NCBI GenBank assembly: GCA_020064725.1
Contig: JAGTWJ010000008.1
Coordinates: 558,001-622,000, forward strand
DNA from: Drechslerella dactyloides
Lineage: Eukaryota; Ascomycota; Orbiliomycetes; Orbiliales; Orbiliaceae
Length of the DNA: 64,000 bases
Reading direction: 5' to 3'
Shown here piece by piece: positions 11,887 through 21,524 of this stretch; position 1 is the stretch's first letter, and each line of letters begins with the position of its first letter. The position numbers were made by a program, and so were the translations under genes. The notes beneath the pieces were generated by a model. The model was not told the DNA's origin. It was given only the letters and a program-made list of their open reading frames with translations, and ran no database searches.

Positions 11887-14390
11887 CTACCTGCCATGCC
11901 ATTCCTCCGCCTCGGATGGGAAACACCGCTTGTAAAGATACACGCACACCGTATCCTGCGGGTTCAGCTTGCCGTCGAACGTCGCCTTGAAGTAGCCGTG
12001 CGTGCCCAGGCTCTCCTTGATGAATCCGCTGCGGCCGCGTTTCGTATGTAGCGGCAATGCCTTGAACCAGTTGACGTCCTCGGCGTTGAAGAACATGTAG
12101 CGGACGGTGACGAGCTTCTTGTGGATTTTGTACGGGTGGCCGGTGATAATGCGCCGTTTGGCAATGACCCGATCGTGGTCAGTGTTGAGGAAGGAGCCTG
12201 TGCCGACGAGTTCGAGGTTGCCTGTTTGGTGATTAGTATTCGTGTAGAGAATAGTGTAAGGGGGATGTGGTATACCATTTGGATGCTGTTTCCACCATAG
12301 CACCGGGACGTTGCCGAAGGATATCTCTCCGACGACGGTGGCGACACATGTCCGCCCGGGTTGTAGGAACTGCTCGTATTTGTGGACGTTGTTCTTCGTC
12401 GCACCGCCCTGGCTAAATAGCGGTTGCACCTTCCATCTCCTTGACCCGCATTGCAGTATCAGGGTGTCTTTAGACTTGATCGGTGGGGCCTCGTAGTCTC
12501 CGCTCAGCGTTATGCTGTAGTTTACAACGGCCTTCTTGTGCTCGTGGCGCAGCAGACTGAAGAGGCCGGTGATGCGGCTGTTGTATTCGTCGACGGGCCC
12601 GATTGCGAATTCTTTGGGGACGTCGCGGAGGTATACTTTGACTTTGGAGCCGGCTGCGGCGCCGCCTACCAGGGCTTCTCTCTGCGCCTTTAGTTTCGTC
12701 GCTTTGTAGTTGTCGATGTGTGTTAGGGCGTCCCATTTCTTGGGTTGGAAGGGGACGTCTTCACTGGTCTCCCAGGGGGATGTCCTGAAGTCCTTTAGAC
12801 CTCTGTAGCGGTGGAGTCTTTCCCGTGCCTTCTCGTCGGGCCGGAGCTCGAACTCGTCGGGGAACTCGAGGTCTTCCTCTGCTTCCTTCTTCCGTTGGCG
12901 GAACTCTGCGATACTATGGTAAAGTTAGCTCGAAGCCTTGAGTCATGGGCGGTGATGGCTGCACATACGCTTTCACCTCTTCCTCTGGCGATAGGTCTAA
13001 GAACATCTCGCTCTTCGAGGTGCCGAAGGTTGTAGTTGCATCGTCCATTTCCTCCTCCACATCCATCGTCACCTCGGGCTCCATCTCCGTCTCCATCAAC
13101 TCCTCCACTTCCTCGTCGTCCTCAAGGTCGGAGTCATCGGTATCGCTGTCCACGATCCACCTCCCCATCGACTCTGATGTACCGGGGGGTAGCTTCCGTT
13201 TCCTCACCGGCTCGCTTACCACACCGTCGATTTCGTCGTCATCGAAATAGTGGTGGTCATCTAGTAGAACGCCCTTTCGAGTATCCGGCAGTGACCCCGC
13301 TTCCTCTTCCATGTTGACTTCTTCCGAAACCTGATCCAGCGAGTCCTGGTCTTGCGACGGCGCATCGATGACCGCGGATGTATCCATCGCATCGCCCTTG
13401 TGCGATTCGTTTGGCAGCGACACCACCTTCTCGACCTGATACACACCGCCACCTTGTAGCTGCACCAATCTATCGGCCTTCAAACCTTTCCCTCTGACCG
13501 TTCCCATGACGTATGCTTTCTCCTCAGCGCTGTCCCATGCCAGTTCGGATCCCAGCATGTACGACCTCGCATCCCTCCACAGAATGCCCTTCGGGTGCTG
13601 CGTGCATACCGACCGAATGGCATTGAGTGCCTCCGATGCACTATCGACAGCATATATCTTGTCCTCCTCGGCGAAAAAGTGGTTCATGTAGCTCAGCAAC
13701 GACTTTTTCACATCCGGCCGTCGTTTCGCGGGTTCCACCTGGTTGAGGTTCTGAACAAGGCTAAACACCGTCGAAACGCCCTGCCATTCGATGGCGCGGA
13801 GGAGGGCGTCGCCGATGTCGTCGACCTCCTGCGTGGCAGAGAGGATGAAGAATATAAAGTCGGCGAACTTGCAGGCGTCGAGTACGGGTAATAGCTTCCG
13901 CTCCGGGACAATGTACTGAATCTTCTGCTTGAACCGGTCGACGCTACACCGTTGTCAGAGCTGAGAACATAGTTGTGTATGATGAGCCGCTGGGTGCTAG
14001 CCGGCGTACCTACCCGATAGTATGGACACCGTTTGGATACTTCTGCGTCTCCATGTCTAGTGCTGTGTTCAGGTGGTTCAGGACAACTTCGGCTGATGTG
14101 TCGGCGCACAGTGGCACAACAGCGACAATCCGCGGGGCGCCATTCCGGCCGTCGAAGATTTTGTCGTTCTTTGCGCGCTCGATCGCCTTTTGGAGCTGCT
14201 TTTGTCGAGCCTGATTTCGGCGGTCGAGCTTGGATTTGAGCGCCTGGACCGGCGACTGGCGAACGCCTTTGGTGCGTTCGACTTTGCCCTTGTTCTGCTT
14301 GGCTAGCTGGCCCTTGGTGGCATGGCGGGACTTGAAGGGTTTGTGGCCGCTCTTCGTGCCCGAGCGGTGGTGGTGCGAGTTGGACACCAT
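11887..14390 (-). CDS. TSR1: ribosome biogenesis protein Tsr1 (40S maturation factor)
   Basis: GTPase-like but catalytically inactive 40S assembly factor related to Bms1, acting in late nucleolar and cytoplasmic maturation of pre-40S particles. Exons are 14390..14014, 13943..12969, 12913..12276 and 12221..11887, all phase-consistent, giving 774 residues (yeast Tsr1 is of similar length). The start is the ATG at 14390, with the family N-terminus SHHHRSGTKSGHKPFKSRHA; the open frame extends further upstream but has no ATG. Recognisable parts are the AARP2CN region (about 240-310), a long acidic stretch (about 340-440, EDDEEVEELMETEMEPE) and the C-terminal Bms1/Tsr1 domain (about 470-760) ending in YLYKRCFPS. 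Intron 3 (54 nt) is a multiple of three without stop, so an unspliced reading also stays open. It shares its upstream region with UTP7. Confidence 0.95.
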
Positions 14391-14687
14391 CGTGGCGGTG
14401 GGAGCTGCTTCGGAAGCAGGTACAGCTGGCGGCAGTGAGAAATTGGCTGTCTGATGTTTGGGGAGGCTCAAAGTCGAGATGCGCCGGTGGTGAAGTTGAG
14501 GTCAAGCTGCACAGCTTGCTGGCGGGGAGGAAAAACCAGTGTGGAAAATTTGTTGGCTGTGTTTTATTGTGCGGCGGCCGGCGTTTGCGTTTATCGCCGC
14601 GTGCGCCGCAGCTAAAAAAGCTGTCGCGAAAAAAGTCCAGTCGGACCTCTCCACCAACCAACTTGCACACCGACGACGACGACGAAG
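14391..14687. promoter_or_regulatory. bidirectional promoter region of TSR1 and UTP7
   Basis: A 297 bp gap lies between the two divergent start codons. Near its midpoint (14543-14552) is GGAAAATTTG, resembling the RRPE element (AAAATTTT core) of ribosome-biogenesis genes. No clear PAC element (GCGATGAG) was seen. The regulatory role is inferred from position and motif likeness only. Confidence 0.4.
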
Positions 14688-16507
14688 ATGGACTCGGAAG
14701 ACGACGAGACGGCGCCTGTCGCCATCAGCCGGCACAACAGACATGTCGCCACTAAGGCTACACTGCAGAAACGGCAGAAGGACTCCCGTGTCGACGACAC
14801 CGAAGAGAAGGCCATCAAGGCCTTCCAGCACGATGCGATCAAAGAGTACGGCCGCGGCGCGCGGGTGCCCGTCAAGAGCATCAAACAGAAACGACTCCGC
14901 GATAACATGAAGCGCATGGAGCACAAGTACCGCGAGGGGGCAATCCAAGCTAAAGCGACAGAACTGCTGCTGGAGGAAACACCCGGCTACCTGGAAGCTG
15001 AGGGTCTAGAGAAGACGTACCAGTTCACGCAGCAGGCCATTCGCAAGGAACTCGATATTGGCACTGCGAAGAAGGGATTCGAGCTCAAGCTGCCGACATT
15101 TGGACCGTACTGCGTCGACTACAATCGAACTGGCACGGATCTGTTGATTGGTGGGCGGAAGGGTCATGTCGCGGCGTTCGACTGGCGGTCGTCGTCGCTA
15201 CATACCGAGCTGCAGCTCAACGAGACCATTCGCGATGTCAAGTACGTCCAATTCTTCGTCTATGCATATTCCCAGTTCTTCGGATGAGATGAAAAACTTA
15301 CTGACAGGGTTGCACGATAGGTGGCTGCACAACTCCCAATTCTTTGCCGTCTCGCAAAAAAAATACGTCTACATCTACGACCTCAAGGGTATCGAAATTC
15401 ACTGCCTCAAAAAACACATCGAGGTGACACACATGGAATTCCTGCCCTACCATTTTCTCCTCGGCACGGTTGGGAACGCCGGCTGGCTCAAGTACCAGGA
15501 TACCTCGACAGGTAACCTGGTCTGTGAGATCAACACCAAAACGGGCACACCCATGTCCATGTCGCAGAATCCGCGAAACGCGATCCTCCACATCGGGCAT
15601 GCGAAAGGCACGGTGACGATGTGGTCGCCGAATTCGACGGCGCCGCTGGTCAAAATGCTGTGTCACAAGGGCCCCGTGCGGGCCATGGCAGTGGACAGGG
15701 AGGGAAATTACATGGCGACCGCAGGACAGGAGTCCATCGTTAGCGTGTGGGATATACGGATGCATAAGAAGGTGCATAGCTACTCGACCCCTACGCCGGC
15801 AAAGTCGTTGCACATCTCGGATCGGGGTCTACTAGCAGTAGGATGGGGCCCACATGCTACGGTCTGGAAGGATGCATTGAGGACCAAGGCAAACTCGCCG
15901 TACATGCAGCATCTGACCCCGGGGAATATAGTGGAGGATGTGAGATTTTGTCCGTTCGAGGATATTCTGGGGGTGGGACACGCAGGCGGATTCGAGTCGC
16001 TGATCATACCGGGCGCCGGCGAGGCTAATTATGATGCGCTGGAGTTGAACCCGTACGAGGGCAAGAAGCAGCGGCAGGAGGGCGAGGTTAAGATGCTGTT
16101 GAACAAGCTGCAGCCGGAGATGATCACTCTCGATCCTGACTTTATCGGCACATTGGATCGCAGGAAACCCGAGGAGAAGGGCAGGGAAAGGTGGCAGGAC
16201 GCTGAGAAGAAGAGGGTATGGCCCTACTTGCTCAATTCTATCATGTTGTCGCGATCTGGCCCACTAACTTTTTTGAAATGTACAGATTGACGAGAAGATT
16301 CAGATTAAGGATCGCCAGCGTGGCAAGAACTCTGCGCTGAGAAAGTATCTGCGCAAGACGGCGAAGAAGAACATCATCGACGAGAAGCGGCTGAAGCTCG
16401 AAGGCCTGAAGGTGAAGCGACAGCGGCTCGCGAAGGGCCTTGCCGAGTCGAAGAGGGAGGAACTGGGACCCGCAGTGGCACGATTCTACCGGCCGCCGGC
16501 GCGGTAA
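14688..16507 (+). CDS. UTP7: U3 snoRNP / SSU-processome protein Utp7 (WDR46/BING4 homologue)
   Basis: WD40 protein of the small-subunit processome needed for 18S rRNA production in the nucleolus. Exons 14688..15241, 15321..16215 and 16286..16507 encode 556 residues (yeast Utp7 is 554). Intron 1 uses the acceptor GATAG at 15320, not the earlier ACAG, because only this restores the conserved VKWLHNSQFFAVSQKKYVYIYD-like blade. A basic N-terminal helix region (about 1-130) precedes the propeller (about 140-400, with VSVWDIRMHKKV). The BING4 C-terminal domain follows (about 390-480: PYMQHLTPG, GVGHAGGFESLIIPG). The tail is lysine/arginine-rich. It is divergent from TSR1. Confidence 0.95.
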
Positions 16508-16832
16508 CATCTGGCGGGAGATCTGTAATATATAACGGCGGGCTTGCATTTGGCGTTCGTAGGATACCCTCAAAAGCACCATGACGCGCTTGTGTAGAAC
16601 TAGAGTCATATACGTATACACCTGTTCGAGTGTTCTGTTGCGGCATTAGCGCACAACCGAGCGAAATATCTAGACTTTGTGGTTAGCGGGTCCGAGCTTG
16701 GCTGCAGCTGAAATTAATTGCGCCCACGGCGTGAGGAGCTTGGTCTCCACCTTGTCTTCTATTCTTCACTCGACAGAATACTATCGTTATAAGACTACAG
16801 AGTATATACTCTTGCTTCAAAAGTTATTTACA

Positions 16833-18464
16833 ATGGTGAGTCTCTTCATCTCGCTGTAGCTTTCTCTGCCTACTTTCAGCATAGATCGAGATCCTTCGTG
16901 TGGGAAATTCAACTGACTTTGCGCGAAACTTCACGCGGGGCCCCCGCGTTTGAATGTTTCTGCTTCATTCACGTACAGGCTGAAGAGATGCAGACCATCC
17001 CGTCGCTCGACCCTGCCGAGGACGACTTTGCGAATACTGGCCGCCCGGCCGAAGACCTCTTCGACGACGAGATCGTCCCGAACCCGTCGCCGCCAAAGCA
17101 GGACGTCGCGGCTCCCACTGGCCCCAAGGCGCACAACGGCCACAACGGCCACAGCGGCCACAGCGGCCATCCGAACGGTCGCGGCCGCGGTGCCGGTCGC
17201 GGGCGAGGTGCCAGGGGAGCGAGAGGCGCGCCGCGAGGTAGAGGGAATGCTCGTGGATACGGGCAAAGCGCTGGCGGCACCGCGCCCGCCCCCGACTGGC
17301 GGGGAAGTGGAGATGGTGCGGGGGGCGGGCTGCCGAGCCGACATGCGCCTCAACCTCGCGCCGCTGCGGCGCCGACAGCGACTAGTTCTCCTCCTGCCAC
17401 GAGTACTTCTCCGGCAGATGATAAGGACAAAGCTACCGACGAGAACGACGCGGAGGCACCGAAGCCAGCCGATGTCGATGTCGATGGCGAGGCCGCGCCC
17501 TCGAGTCCCACGGCAGAAGGTGCAGCCGATAAGCCAGCGCCACCCACCGGCCCTGCGGCTGGCATCCCTCCTCGCAAGGAGTTTCCGGCGCGTAATCGCG
17601 TTACGACCGGTGGCCCCGAGCGCACGAAGCTCACAGAGGAGCAGCTCGCAAACCGCATGGAAGCCGCCCGGCTCAGGAACCAGGCGCGGACAGAGAAGCA
17701 CCTGCGCGCTGCGGAAGACGAGCTCAAGTTCAACGAGGCGGAGCAGGCGCGGAAGGCCGAGGAGGTGAAGAAGCGTGCGGAGGACCGGCGACGGGCGGTC
17801 GAAGACGGCAAGAAGAAGAAGGAACTCGAGTAAGTACAGTCGAATTACATGATGTATCTAACTTTACTATAAGACGTGCCGCTGACAATACTTGAATAGT
17901 GCCGAACGTGAGCAGAACCGCCAACGGAAGCTCAAGGCGCTCTCGAACCGCGAGTGGGACGTCAGCAAAACGGAAGACGACTACAACCCCTCGCCATACT
18001 CGAGCCGCTCACGTCGCGGCGCGCACGGCGGGGTCGCGGGCGTCATCGCCAACCCGGACGCCAGTTATTACCGGGAAGGTGATGGCGAGGGTGGTGAGGA
18101 TGACGGCGAACGTTCATCCTATCATTCCCGTGGCCGGGGAAGGGGCGGTAGAGGTCGTGGGCGCGGCGATAGAGGTGGGCGTGGCGGTTTCCAACACGGT
18201 GATAGCGGGCCGCGTGGTCACCAGCGTGCACCGGCCGACATCAAGAATGAGGCGGAGTTCCCAGCGCTGCCGGGGACAAAGCCGAAGGTCGAGACGGCTG
18301 TTGCCAAAGCAGCTGCTGTGCCGGAAACACCCGTGGAGCCTGAGACGCCAAAGGGGACATGGGCTGAACAGGTGCAGGATGTCGCCGAGAGGGCCGAGAG
18401 GGCCGAAGCTGAGAAGACCGAGAAGACCGAAAAGACCGAAAAGACAGAGGCAGCTATTGCCTGA
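16833..18464 (+). CDS. RGG-box, charged coiled-coil protein, putative RNA-binding
   Basis: The precise family is not recognised; it resembles a conserved Pezizomycotina hypothetical protein. The first exon is just the start codon (16833..16835); intron GTGAGT...TACAG runs 16836..16978. Then exons 16979..17829 and 17900..18464 follow, giving 472 residues with consistent phases. An acidic N-terminus (DPAEDDF) leads to HNGHNGHSGHSGH repeats and a first RGG/GRG cluster (about 65-100). A long charged helical segment (about 205-310, rich in E, K, R, A) follows. A second RGG cluster (about 355-385), an EFPALPG motif (about 405) and a terminal EKTEKTEKT repeat complete it. RGG boxes suggest RNA or ribosome association in nucleus or cytoplasm, but this is inference from composition. 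Stm1-like identity was considered but no Stm1 core was seen. Confidence 0.75.
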
Positions 18465-18879
18465 GGTCTGGCCTCGGGGATATCCTTCGAGTTCCTCTTT
18501 CACCTACCCATTATCGCCCCGAGTCCAATTTCCTTCACAAGACCGCGCCTGCACGAATCAACGTTGATACATTGGGGGATGTCTGTACGATCAATTAGTT
18601 CATTTCATTATTTTGCTAGAGGTACAGTGGACCCCCCATGGCTGGATCTATCCATAGGTGCATAAACTAACGATTGCTATGTGGGGCCAACAGTCTATAT
18701 GCCCGAATGTTTTTACGAAGTTACGAGTACTATAAGTTAGACGTCCCGTGTTTCCGTCAAATTAAAGCAGAGTATCTATATGTACGACAATAATATATTC
18801 GACGACAAAAGCAATAAACTTCTATTTACAATAATACCTTCTAATCCCAACTCCAGACAATCGCCAGGTTATGTACGGG
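18465..18879. other. intergenic between convergent genes
   Basis: 415 bp between the 3' ends of the RGG gene and the SGNH gene. It is AT-rich and has no gene. Confidence 0.5.
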
Positions 18880-20689
18880 TTAGTCGACTTTACTATTGGG
18901 CGTACCCTCTTTCATCCCCATTCCCTTGAACAACGTCCATCTGTCCGCGCGGGTGGGTGGATGCAGGTAGCTCTCATCGCTCAGCCAGAGCTGTATCACT
19001 AGATCCGCGGCGCCCCTCGCGAGTTCCTCGTGTGCCCTTCCGGAAAGGTGGATATTGTCCCTGCATACCTTGTTAGTTCAACATTACCTATGGATATCAC
19101 GCAGACCAAAGTCATCGAACGAGGAAGCATGCGATATACATACCACATTAAATGTTTATCTTCATCACTGCATACGCTCAGCTCTCCGCCGTCACCAGTG
19201 ACACACGGCCTCGATACATCCGCGAACCCCGCGACATCGATTCCACTCGCGGATTTCGGTATGTACCGTCTACCGTACCCGCCGAACCCTACACCCTTGT
19301 GCATGTCATCCTCGTTCCTCCAGACGGCCGCCCGTCGAAGTTCGGCAGCAAACCAATCTTCGACGTCCCAGCTGATGATCTGGCCGGCCCTGAACTGACC
19401 GGCGCGAATCTCAAGGCCCTGGTTCCAGTACCTGCGCAGGAAGTTGGCGTTCTTGAGGATCTGCGTCGAGAGGTAGGGTGATATACGGGAGGAAAGGAGA
19501 ATGTGGTCGCGGAATGCGGGGAGGGTGGTGACGTCGACGACGTGGGGAAGCAGAATTGCTGGTGAGGATACCGATGCCGCAAGGTGGTACTATCGTGACA
19601 TGGATGATTAGCCTCTCACTCCATGTATAAGTATTTTCAGGTGAAATAAGGAGTTGAACCAAAACTTACCAGTGCCACAAAGAGGGTGTCTAGGCTTCTA
19701 TCGACGGCCTTGATGGCTTCGCCCCGCGGCAAGAGCGAGTACTTTAGCACCTCAGCCATCCCAACCCACACCGTGAACAGTGTCGAGAAGTCGTACTCCC
19801 ACCCGCTGCTCGTCTCATTGGAAGCCCTTGCAGCTTCCCAGGCTGCCCATCTTTCATTCTCTATGAATCCCAGCCACTCTTCCACCTGAAAAACTAGATC
19901 TTTCACGCTTCCGCTACTATCGGGATCGCCGTCGTTAGACGACTGGATAGAGCTGTATGCCGGGTCACTATGGTTGATGCCGACGAGACGGCCAACCGGA
20001 GCATAGCTCTTGAGGTTGATGCAGTAGATATAGTCGTAGCAGAGACGCTCGTTCCAAGTCTGCGGCGGCGACAAGCACTGCGCATCGGATGGCGCGGATA
20101 CGTCACCGCCGTCCTCCGCTTCATGACGAGATGGAGAGCTACCATGTTCCGTCACTACTGTTTTCTGGAATTCTGTCCATAGCTGCGCCATAAGCGATGG
20201 TGAAAGCTCGCTCACGGGCTCCGAGCGTCCTGCGCTCGATTCCGCGTCGGCTAGCGATGGCGGCACGATATTAGACTGCGAGACCGCGGCCGGGTCACCG
20301 TGACGGAACCACGAAAGCCCCGTGCGAGAAAGCTGGTGGAGGAGTGACGATGCCCCCCGTGAGTCCCGTCTGCAGCTTGGGTCCAGTGGAGGTATAGCAC
20401 TCCAGGCGTCGCCAAAGGAGACCACCGTGCGCGGCACGCTGACATAGTAATCTTGGGACCCAGGGTACGGCGGGAAGAAGGCAGCATCAAGCTCGTCTAG
20501 ACGCACGACGTCAACCACATTACTCGTGTCAGCCAACATAATCTAGACTAGCTCGTAGATGCACTTTATAGCTCGTCATGCTATCTGAGAAATTGTACAC
20601 ATACCAAACTCCGAGGGCGCGAGTTTCCAAATAATGGCGAATACAGAGAGCACCCCTGCCAGAAAGATCCATCGTAAACGGTACCGCAT
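18880..20689 (-). CDS. membrane-anchored SGNH/GDSL-type hydrolase-like protein, nucleophile Ser replaced by Ala
   Basis: SGNH (GDSL) esterase/lipase-like protein. Exons 20689..20605, 20496..19670, 19589..19144 and 19060..18880 give 512 residues with all phases matching. Intron 1 must end at GTCTAG (20497), because earlier acceptors hit stops; its branch site is GGCTGAC. The first exon encodes MRYRLRWIFLAGVLSVFAII, an N-terminal membrane anchor or signal. Block I reads VVSFGDAWS (about 54-61): the position of the catalytic Ser in FGDS is Ala59. The catalytic Asp/His block DNIHLSGRAH is intact (Asp454, His457) and sits across the last splice junction. Other family-like segments are WNERLCYDY and FTVWVGMAEVLKYS. 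The enzyme should hydrolyse esters or act on carbohydrate esters if active, but the missing Ser argues for a pseudoenzyme. The protein probably faces the cell exterior or secretory lumen. Confidence 0.8.
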
Positions 20690-21524
20690 GTCCGCACATT
20701 TGGGGCCAGGAGCGTCCTGATTATCGAAACGGTGCCCCTATACACTATCACCTACAAGGGTATTATATACCTATATATACTGCCATATGAAATTTAAGTT
20801 TGTGGTAGCGTCAACGGCGTGGGCTAACTCGTGGATGCCATATGTTCCTGCGCAAGTACACAGGTGGCCGTCCGTGGCTTGTCGTATAGCTGTCATGGTT
20901 GGCAGGCGTGGCATTCACTTAAGTATCCTGCTCAAATTATCGACACGGTAGGATTCGTCAGATTGAGCAGGATGTCAGCTGCATTGTCGGCAGGAGTTAG
21001 CTAATCAGGCCCGAAACCAAGACAAAACGTCGCCTGGATTACGCACTGTGTGGTGTTGAGCCAGGTGTATGATTACGTAACGCTATCGCCATAGGTAACG
21101 CGAACCATGGTTGACCAAACCTCGACGGGTTAACCGGCTTTGGTGGCGCCCGATAGTCTCGGCGTCCTAGTCCGGGTGCTCGAACATGCTTGCTGGGATA
21201 AAAAGCGATTAGATTTTAAAGACTTACATCCCTTTGCTTCCACCGGTGAGTCGTATGTCTTGTCAGTTATGATAGCGAGTATTTATCATTTTAGCGGGCC
21301 AGAGCTGCAGAGCTACGGAGCTGCAAAGCCCGGCAATTTGCAAGGCTTCGAGTTGAATACTGAAGATATATATCTTAATAGAGATATTTGCCTCTCTGAT
21401 GAAAGATTTTAAAGCGTGTATACATATACTGGGTATGAAAATAGCATAGGTGCGTAGATTGTAAAGGATGGATATGCTCCAAGCATGCAGCGAAATTTAC
21501 TATAATACTCATTCTGAATATTTA
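20690..21524. other. intergenic between SGNH gene promoter and NLR 3' end
   Basis: 835 bp. An open frame at 21140-21412 (+) has no family resemblance and AT-rich surroundings; it is not accepted as a gene. No second copy of the NLR N-terminal motif was seen here. Confidence 0.4.

Noticed and set aside
14391..14471. N-terminal extension of TSR1
   Set aside because: The upstream in-frame start is TTG and the family N-terminus begins at the ATG at 14390.
21140..21412. 90-codon plus-strand frame between the SGNH and NLR genes
   Set aside because: No family likeness and no supporting splice or promoter features; carries no copy of the NLR motif.
18880..21524. SGNH protein as cell-death effector partner of the NLR-like gene
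   Set aside because: It has no copy of the NLR's amyloid-like motif; only adjacency supports the link.
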